This document shows, piece by piece, positions 59,135 through 64,000 of a stretch of DNA of 64,000 nucleotides (its first letter is position 1; every line of letters starts with the position of its first letter). The notes beneath the pieces were generated by a model. It was not told where the DNA came from and searched no databases. It worked only from the letters and a program-made list of their open reading frames with translations. Made by a program: the position numbers and the translations under genes. The stretch is from positions 62,001 to 126,000 of the forward strand of contig NZ_BMGL01000004.1 of the NCBI RefSeq assembly GCF_014640175.1, given 5' to 3'. Origin of the DNA: Psychroflexus salis. Its GTDB lineage: Bacteria; Bacteroidota; Bacteroidia; Flavobacteriales; Flavobacteriaceae.

Positions 59135-59307
59135 TATATTTAAAAGATTTATAAAAGAACATTAACGCAGTCCTTGCGGCTTTTTGACGAGTTATTTGCT
59201 CTCGTAAAAGAGGATTCAAGAGACCTCCTTATGAGTTCTCAAGTTTTCTAGTAACTACCTTCGAAGGGTTTAATTAAGTTTATATTAAACTTCCTATTCT
59301 TAACTTG
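59135..59307 (-). other. long structured leader of the methyltransferase gene
   Basis: Between the promoter at 59314-59345 and the start codon lie about 170 transcribed bases. In minus-strand order they contain palindromes CCTTCGAAGG, AGGAGGTCTCTTGAATCCTC (partial stem) and ACGAG/CTCGT, with an AAGGAGG sequence. No ORF is obvious. The leader is long for this phylum and may be regulatory; no known riboswitch class is recognised. The rest of the gap to 59378 is the promoter. Confidence 0.5.
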
Positions 59308-59313
59308 ATGGGA

Positions 59314-59345
59314 CAAATATAGCACGACATGAAAACATATGCAAA
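59314..59345 (-). promoter_or_regulatory. promoter of the methyltransferase gene
   Basis: On the minus strand TTTG (59342-59345), 20 bases, TATATTTG (59314-59321). Both boxes fit the consensus. Predicted transcript start near 59307. Confidence 0.7.
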
Positions 59346-59378
59346 TAAAATCATATTTTTTTAATAAAAAATATAAAC

Positions 59379-59846
59379 CTATATTTCATAGGTGTTTCCA
59401 GAGGTGTCCAAGAGTTCTATAGGTGCATTTGATTGTATATACTTATAAATCTTTTCCTCGGCAAAGGATTTTAAGTTGGGGTCTTTAAGCCCTTTAGGAA
59501 ACTTAGTAGTGCTAGCAATGAATACGCTGATGTAGCCGTACTTTCGGTATTCCCCTTTAATTTTATACGGCCACTTAACTTTAGCGATGATGGTATCGTT
59601 AGTCTTTCTGTTCTTGGCAATGGATAGGGTATACTGTATGTTGGACCTATATTCAATCTCTATCAGCTTCTCTTTGTAGAATTCTGAGAACTCGATTATT
59701 CTTTTATTTTCTTCTTTGTTTCTGAAGGATTCGTAAGCAGTCTCTATTATTTCTTTAACATATCCTTTAACAGCGCTGGGTGTATCGGTAATTTCACTAA
59801 GTGCTCTAAAATCAAATTTTTCAAGGTTGATGTTCTTTTTTTTCAT
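59379..59846 (-). CDS. hypothetical protein, 155 aa
   Basis: The open frame reaches 59864, but that start is a TTG lying inside a -7 box (TATATTTG, 59862-59869), so I use the ATG at 59846. The protein is mixed alpha/beta and basic (NINLEKFDFRALSEITDTP, then YRKYGYISVFIASTTKFPKG) with no known motif. If the box is real, its mRNA has a very short leader of about 10 bases. It is divergent from the four-gene operon starting at 59944. Confidence 0.6.
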   Translation of the reverse strand: MKKKNINLEKFDFRALSEITDTPSAVKGYVKEIIETAYESFRNKEENKRIIEFSEFYKEKLIEIEYRSNIQYTLSIAKNRKTNDTIIAKVKWPYKIKGEYRKYGYISVFIASTTKFPKGLKDPNLKSFAEEKIYKYIQSNAPIELLDTSGNTYEI

Positions 59847-59943
59847 ACGGAAATATTTCTTCAAATATAAGCATATTGTTTATCATATGTTTTTATGTTT
59901 TTTTTTGAAAACTACAATATTTATAGTAAAACAGTGAATAATT

Positions 59944-60156
59944 ATGGAAAAAGAAAAATTCGTATTTAGTTTCGATATAAAGGATTTCGATGATTTAGAA
60001 CAACTTATCTCCGCAATTAAAAATGTAATAGCATTGACAGAGGATGGAGGGTTTCTATCAAAGTTGCAGGGTGAGTTTACTAAACCAATATACGTCGAAA
60101 GGAAAAATATAACCATAAATATATATAAGGAGATAGAAGAAGAGCTCCCGTTTTAA
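59944..60156 (+). CDS. 70-aa acidic protein with SSB-like C-terminal tip
   Basis: A small acidic protein (MEKEKFVFSFDIKDFDD at the start) that ends in EIEEELPF, resembling the DDDIPF tip of single-stranded DNA-binding protein that recruits many repair and replication enzymes. No other domain is visible. First gene of a compact operon; the next gene follows 12 bases later. A role as an SSB mimic or decoy is inference from eight residues only. Confidence 0.6.
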   Translation: MEKEKFVFSFDIKDFDDLEQLISAIKNVIALTEDGGFLSKLQGEFTKPIYVERKNITINIYKEIEEELPF

Positions 60157-60168
60157 TCTCGTTTTATT

Positions 60169-60777
60169 ATGGAAATTTTTAGAAAAATTCTAGATGATAT
60201 TAAGTTCGATGAAGTGGGAGGGATGTGTACTATCACAGATGTACCAGAAACGCCGACAGAGGATTTAGCATTTCTCTATATTCTTATGGGTATTCAATCT
60301 CATATACTCTGCGAAGAGGGTTTAAGCTTTCCGACACATATGGACCGCTTTGAGGTTCATGTAGAACCTAATAAGGAAAATATAGAAAGAAATGCTTTCA
60401 GTCTTGAAGGTATAATGGAACAAATCAACTACTTCAATTACAAGCTCATGTATGATAAGTCGTTCCTGAAAACTCAGGTGATGTTCCGTGATGATGAAAC
60501 ACTACCTACTTTAGTATTACATTTTTTTTCTTTTAATAAAGTAACGGGAACTTCTATTGTTTCACACGAATCTATCTTATATCCTTTTACTTTTCTTGAT
60601 TATCGGAAAGGTTTCATCAATGATGAGAGAATCAAGGTCATGGAGTTACATGGTATTAACTCTGAATTTATCAAGTATCTCCCAAATACTAATCTATGTC
60701 CTATACATTTCAACGACAATGGACAGTTACTTCCATTAGAAGAATATGAAAAGAATAGAAATCATTGGGAACGATAA
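60169..60777 (+). CDS. hypothetical protein, 202 aa
   Basis: A soluble protein with no signal peptide or membrane segment. The chain is rich in aromatic residues and His; segments such as MDRFEVHVEPNKENIERNA and LHFFSFNKVTGTSIVSHES do not match a family I recognise. Its stop codon TAA shares a base with the start ATG of the next ORF (TAATG), which means coupled translation. Second gene of the operon. Confidence 0.65.
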   Translation: MEIFRKILDDIKFDEVGGMCTITDVPETPTEDLAFLYILMGIQSHILCEEGLSFPTHMDRFEVHVEPNKENIERNAFSLEGIMEQINYFNYKLMYDKSFLKTQVMFRDDETLPTLVLHFFSFNKVTGTSIVSHESILYPFTFLDYRKGFINDERIKVMELHGINSEFIKYLPNTNLCPIHFNDNGQLLPLEEYEKNRNHWER

Positions 60778-60896
60778 TGAACTCAATTGTCTGGGAAATA
60801 GGGCTAGTAGTTTTTGTTTTATCTACTCCTGAAACAAATACACCACGAATAGGGATTATCCCTTTCATAAAGTACGATAGCGAATTATATGAATAG
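60777..60896 (+). CDS. 39-aa small ORF overlapping both neighbours
   Basis: A complete frame from ATG 60777 to TAG 60894-60896, encoding MNSIVWEIGLVVFVLSTPE followed by TNTPRIGIIPFIKYDSELYE. It overlaps the upstream stop by one base (TAATG) and the downstream gene by eight (ATGAATAG). The first 16 residues are hydrophobic and could form a short membrane segment. Exact one- and eight-base overlaps argue that it is translated. Too short for ordinary gene finding. Function unknown. Confidence 0.55.
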   Translation: MNSIVWEIGLVVFVLSTPETNTPRIGIIPFIKYDSELYE

Positions 60897-61365
60897 AACA
60901 ACTGAAAAGGTTCAAGTAATATTGGACCAAATTAAAAACAAAGAATTATATAAAAACTACTTTACACTTGTTACCATTGAATATAAATGGACTGACTTCA
61001 AAGAACATAATCAATCCATTAGTAAGTGGTTTCAGAAGCTTAGCAACTCCATGGCGAAGACTGGAGGTATTATGAATCGTGAGTGGTTTAAAAGGATTGA
61101 TAACGGATTCTATAAGTTTGAGATTGAAGAACAGCTTCTAAGATTATGGATAGCGCTTGAAAGTAAAGAAAAAATTAGTAAAACAGACTTGGTTACAAGA
61201 ATACGAAAAATCAAACCACTTCCGATTTCTTATGAGGTTGGGATTCAAGACTGGGATATGCTCGAGAAGAACTTTGGCGAATTATTTAACAATAGAACTG
61301 GCATAGAAGTATTTGGAAATATTAAGCGAAACGACTATTTCAAGTTGGTGTACGAGTTGGGGTAA
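60889..61365 (+). CDS. hypothetical protein, 158 aa
   Basis: A basic, mostly helical soluble protein (TEKVQVILDQIKNKELYKNY, then NREWFKRIDNGFYKFEIEEQ), with tryptophans spread through the N-terminal half. No domain is recognised. Its start lies within the last codons of the 39-aa ORF, so it is the final gene of a coupled four-gene operon on the mobile element. Function unknown. Confidence 0.65.
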   Translation: MNRTTEKVQVILDQIKNKELYKNYFTLVTIEYKWTDFKEHNQSISKWFQKLSNSMAKTGGIMNREWFKRIDNGFYKFEIEEQLLRLWIALESKEKISKTDLVTRIRKIKPLPISYEVGIQDWDMLEKNFGELFNNRTGIEVFGNIKRNDYFKLVYELG

Positions 61366-61472
61366 TATTTGAAGACTTTTTTATTAATAGTAAAGATTTG
61401 AGTTTTTTATAATTTAATAAAGCAGTTTGACTTTTAATTTTTTTTCTATTAAGATTTTAAAAATTATTATTT

Positions 61473-61841
61473 ATGGATGAAATATTAAAAGAAAAGATTT
61501 GTCCGATATGTGGTGAAGAAGTTACAAAATCGGAGTATTTAGAGGAGATTTTTAAGGAATCCCCAAAAGTAAATTATTTAGCTCATATGGTAACTCATTA
61601 CCGGCATAATCATATAGAATACTGGAATCGTTGTTGGGGACCAAATGGGAGGTATTACAGGTCTAATTGGTTTGGTGATTATGAAGAAGAGAAAAAGAAA
61701 GTCAATGAAAGAGCGAAAAGGCAAATCATTAGAAAAGGTAAAGAGACATTAAAAAGGTTATCTATCAAGTCAACTGATTTCCAAATGCTGCAAGGTACTG
61801 AGAAAATGACACTTGACTTGGCTATTAAGCAACTTGATTAA
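61473..61841 (+). CDS. zinc-finger-like protein, 122 aa
   Basis: A Cys-x2-Cys pair (CPICGEE at residues 10-13) is followed by several His (AHMVTHYRHNHIEYW), which could complete one or two zinc sites; the C-terminal 50 residues are a basic helix (EEEKKKVNERAKRQIIRKGK). A nucleic-acid-binding role is plausible but unproven. It lies 107 bases after the four-gene operon on the same strand. Confidence 0.6.
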   Translation: MDEILKEKICPICGEEVTKSEYLEEIFKESPKVNYLAHMVTHYRHNHIEYWNRCWGPNGRYYRSNWFGDYEEEKKKVNERAKRQIIRKGKETLKRLSIKSTDFQMLQGTEKMTLDLAIKQLD

Positions 61842-61902
61842 TGCACCAATAATCCAATGGGTTTTCATATGATGTTTTGATAAAAAAGTAGTATCTAATT
61901 AC

Positions 61903-62109
61903 TTATTTAGAGAAGATGTTGAACCTTGATATTATGATTTTACGGTAGTTCCTTTTTATGTCTGCTGACAAGAACGATTTATCTACCCACTCTGTTATTA
62001 TTGGTAATTTTTTTACAGTTCGTTTTGAAACGCCTTTTAAATATAGAAATAGTGATGTTATCACATGCTTTTGTAGTTTGTAATGGGTTAAATTACAAAT
62101 CTGCTTGGT
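61903..62109 (-). pseudogene. possible gene remnant without start
   Basis: The minus strand is open for 68 codons (read: ...KHVITSLFLYLKGVSKRT... then ...WVDKSFLSADIKRNYRK...FNIFSK), ending at 61903, but there is no ATG and the frame is closed upstream at 62110. Amino acid composition looks coding. Could be a decayed gene end or a chance frame. The rest of the gap 61842-62127 has nothing recognisable. Confidence 0.25.
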
Positions 62110-62127
62110 TTACTCTTTATTATTTCT

Positions 62128-62655
62128 TTAATGAATAACCCTTATTTTAAATCCTTTGTAAAACCCAATACCAAAATCTACAAACCATTTTATAGTCAAA
62201 AATGCCAACCATAACAAGTTTACTGTAATATGCCAAACCAATTTAATAAGACCAAAGGCTAATTGAAAAAACATAAAAATGAGTTGCAAAGTAGCGGCAT
62301 TTTTACCTCGAACTTGAATACCTCCCATTTTGAAACTAGAATAGTTTGGCTTTAGCAAGTTGTAAGAACCTCTCTTGTTTTTTATGGAGGTACTTACTCC
62401 TGATTTAGATACGTTGAAGTTAAAGGGACCACTTTTATATCTGCCGATAAATTGGAAATTCCCATTTTGTAAACCTACCCTGGCACCTTTAAAAAGTCGT
62501 TTATGAAGCCTAATACCATGATTGGTATTTATTGTAGCACCATAACCATCTTTTGAAATTGTTTTAGTTGCAGACACACCGCTAGTCCTTGAGACTCTAA
62601 TGTTTTTTCCACGATATTCTATCCGTTTAGAAGTTGTTTTATCTTTATGTGGCAT
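62128..62655 (-). CDS. DUF4236-like membrane protein
   Basis: A 175-residue basic protein. The N-terminal 110 residues are a Gly/Ser-rich repeated strand pattern (RVSRTSGVSATKTISKDGYG, NVSKSGVSTSIKNKRGSYN) similar to DUF4236 proteins; the C-terminal 55 residues form a hydrophobic hairpin of two membrane segments. Function unknown. It is on the same strand as the GIY-YIG gene, 43 bases downstream of it. Confidence 0.6.
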   Translation of the reverse strand: MPHKDKTTSKRIEYRGKNIRVSRTSGVSATKTISKDGYGATINTNHGIRLHKRLFKGARVGLQNGNFQFIGRYKSGPFNFNVSKSGVSTSIKNKRGSYNLLKPNYSSFKMGGIQVRGKNAATLQLIFMFFQLAFGLIKLVWHITVNLLWLAFLTIKWFVDFGIGFYKGFKIRVIH

Positions 62656-62698
62656 AAGTATAGCATTTAATAAAAGCTTTCATAGATAGCTTATCTTT

Positions 62699-63907
62699 TC
62701 ATTTTGCACTTAAATTAACAATCATCTCATTTTCTAAATCGTAATAATAGTTTACAATTTCTCCTGATATAAATAGTCCTATTGCTCTTTCAATTATATC
62801 ATAAGGAACAACAAACCATTCTCTTGGGGTTATTCTGTTATTATTTTTATCATAAATGTCAATTTGTAATTGAGCTGGTTTAAAGAATCGATGTATTAAG
62901 TTTTCAAATTTTTGGGTATTTACATTTACACATTTAAAGCTTGATATAAGCTCTACATCTGCGTTTAAATAGGTTGCTTCTTTACTAGCGTTTATTAGTC
63001 TTTTTTGAACTGGAACGGTTGAAAAACCTATTTTATAAAGGTTCTTGATTTTACTTATTTCTGGGTGGTTTGACTTTGATTTTAATACATAAATCCAACC
63101 TGTTTCTTGGTCTTCGGCATCTAACTGTTCTGCGTTTGTAAATAATTCTTTTTCACTGTCTTTTTCTAAATCGGTTACGATACGACCACCTTTGTATAAT
63201 TGCTTGCCTAATGAGCGATAAAACATATTGCTATATGTACCATTGTCGAAAACTGTTCTTGTACGTACGTCTTTTCTGGTTCTTTCGCCAAATTCTCTAA
63301 CGGCTTCTGAAATATCTCCTACTTCCAAATAAAGCATTACCCCGTCTAATATGTAGAATTTACCTTCAATTAAATTCTTTTCTACATTTTTAAAAGGTTT
63401 TAAACTTCTTAAACCTAGCTTTAATTCTTTATGCACTTTTTTGAATAGCTTATCGTATTTCTCAAATTCACTATCTGACATCGGTTTTCGTTGCGCTACA
63501 AAATCTGCTTCCTTTTTTTCTTTTGGTGTATGTTTAAAATCAAAGATGCTTTCATCTACATCGTCTTCATCAAGTATTCCTAAATCATCATTTAGGATAT
63601 CGTCTATGGATTCAGGTTTTTTAGGTTCAAATAGTAGGTTATGTCGGTCTGCATCTTTTAATTGAAACTTCTTTTTATCATTTTCTCTAAACCCTTTTAA
63701 ACGCATGTATAAACGCATTTCTGTTATGCCATTACCTTGTTCCGGTTCACGGTTGTGTTCATCTATAAATGCATTGACTTCTTCAAAGGATTCTAACAAA
63801 CGTGTATCTGATGTTTTTACTTGTGATGAAGTGTTGTTGTTTTCATCTAAAATTCCTAAATCATCATCTTCAAATATATCGTCTATGCTTAATTTCTTTT
63901 TAGGCAT
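62699..63907 (-). CDS. GIY-YIG nuclease-like protein, T5orf172 type
   Basis: A 402-residue protein. The C-terminal third is a GIY-YIG-type domain: GWIYVLKSK (270-278), LYKIGFSTVPVQKRL (290-304) with the conserved Arg, and FENLIHRFF with the Glu. The N-terminal part is acidic and holds a duplicated motif: SIDDIFEDDDLGILDE (7-22) and SIDDILNDDLGILDE (100-114). Such proteins are often nucleases of mobile elements or defence loci. The start overlaps the stop of the upstream partial gene by eight bases. Confidence 0.8.
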   Translation of the reverse strand: MPKKKLSIDDIFEDDDLGILDENNNTSSQVKTSDTRLLESFEEVNAFIDEHNREPEQGNGITEMRLYMRLKGFRENDKKKFQLKDADRHNLLFEPKKPESIDDILNDDLGILDEDDVDESIFDFKHTPKEKKEADFVAQRKPMSDSEFEKYDKLFKKVHKELKLGLRSLKPFKNVEKNLIEGKFYILDGVMLYLEVGDISEAVREFGERTRKDVRTRTVFDNGTYSNMFYRSLGKQLYKGGRIVTDLEKDSEKELFTNAEQLDAEDQETGWIYVLKSKSNHPEISKIKNLYKIGFSTVPVQKRLINASKEATYLNADVELISSFKCVNVNTQKFENLIHRFFKPAQLQIDIYDKNNNRITPREWFVVPYDIIERAIGLFISGEIVNYYYDLENEMIVNLSAK

Positions 63908-64000
63908 TTTTGTTTCGTTTGCGTTTTAATTCTTTTATAAAGATAACAGCTTCTGCCATTCTTTTTTCTTTTGGGTCTAATGATTTTATGTCTGGATTTT
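63900..64000 (-). CDS. C-terminal end of an unknown gene
   Basis: A frame open from the right edge of the window ends with TAA at 63900-63902 (last residues LDPKEKRMAEAVIFIKELKR and KRNKNA). Only 32 residues are visible: a basic helical tail. It overlaps the GIY-YIG gene by eight bases, so the two genes are translated in concert. No family can be named. Confidence 0.6.
   Translation of the reverse strand, partial: NPDIKSLDPKEKRMAEAVIFIKELKRKRNKNA

Noticed and set aside
63441-63929. Two 74-aa plus-strand frames
   Set aside because: They are antisense to the GIY-YIG gene and serine-rich, typical shadow frames.

Overview
The window is AT-rich DNA from a member of the Bacteroidota, almost certainly family Flavobacteriaceae. 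The evidence is a complete gldK-gldL-gldM-gldN set (type IX secretion and gliding motility core), family-typical genes (DUF3127, DUF2975 with its small XRE regulator, DUF6495, a CPXCG protein), and promoters of the Bacteroidota type (TTTG, about 19 bases, TAnnTTTG) with few Shine-Dalgarno sites. Genus and species cannot be named from the sequence alone.

Positions 1-55,780 are ordinary chromosome. From left to right: a truncated metallo-hydrolase; a lipoprotein subtilase and an M1 peptidase; a leftward block with RimB and RimK (ATP-grasp glutamate ligase), a deacylase-like protein and 5-formyltetrahydrofolate cyclo-ligase; a thioesterase, a 2-hydroxyacid dehydrogenase and lspA; a DUF3127 protein with an SSB-like tail and a flavin reductase; a histidine kinase; superoxide dismutase; an XRE/DUF2975 cassette with a paired palindromic operator; a FabH-like/FabI-like pair; fabD; hpt-adk-obg; DUF4136 and TPR proteins; mpl; the rpsF-rpsR-rplI operon; hisS; an S10 peptidase; groES-groEL; a leftward run miaB, sigma-54 activator, lptE, a TPR-like protein, secG; topA; an arginase-fold protein without the usual metal ligands; gldKLMN; an FAD oxidoreductase; DUF983; an ABC-F ATPase; and a three-gene RND efflux operon.

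At 55,782-55,854 lies an initiator tRNA-Met gene. A large serine recombinase gene reads into it from the other side, so that its last 14 codons and its stop are the antisense of the tRNA. This marks the left edge of an integrated element that runs to an unseen right edge, probably beyond the window. Its cargo is a ParB-like/DNA methyltransferase fusion without a visible restriction partner, a long structured leader, a compact four-gene operon of unknown proteins (including a 39-residue ORF overlapping both neighbours and a 70-residue protein with an SSB-like acidic tip), a zinc-finger-like protein, a DUF4236-like membrane protein and a GIY-YIG protein. Whether the last two genes belong to the element cannot be decided here.

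The intergenic regions carry several unannotated structured repeats: two hairpins with conserved outer arms and different inner palindromes (28,756-28,888), a long hairpin element behind mpl (24,566-24,712), and short AAGATTCC...GGAATGACAG palindromes at two loci. The most novel parts of the window are the unknown operon at 59,944-61,365, the tRNA-completed recombinase, and these repeat families.
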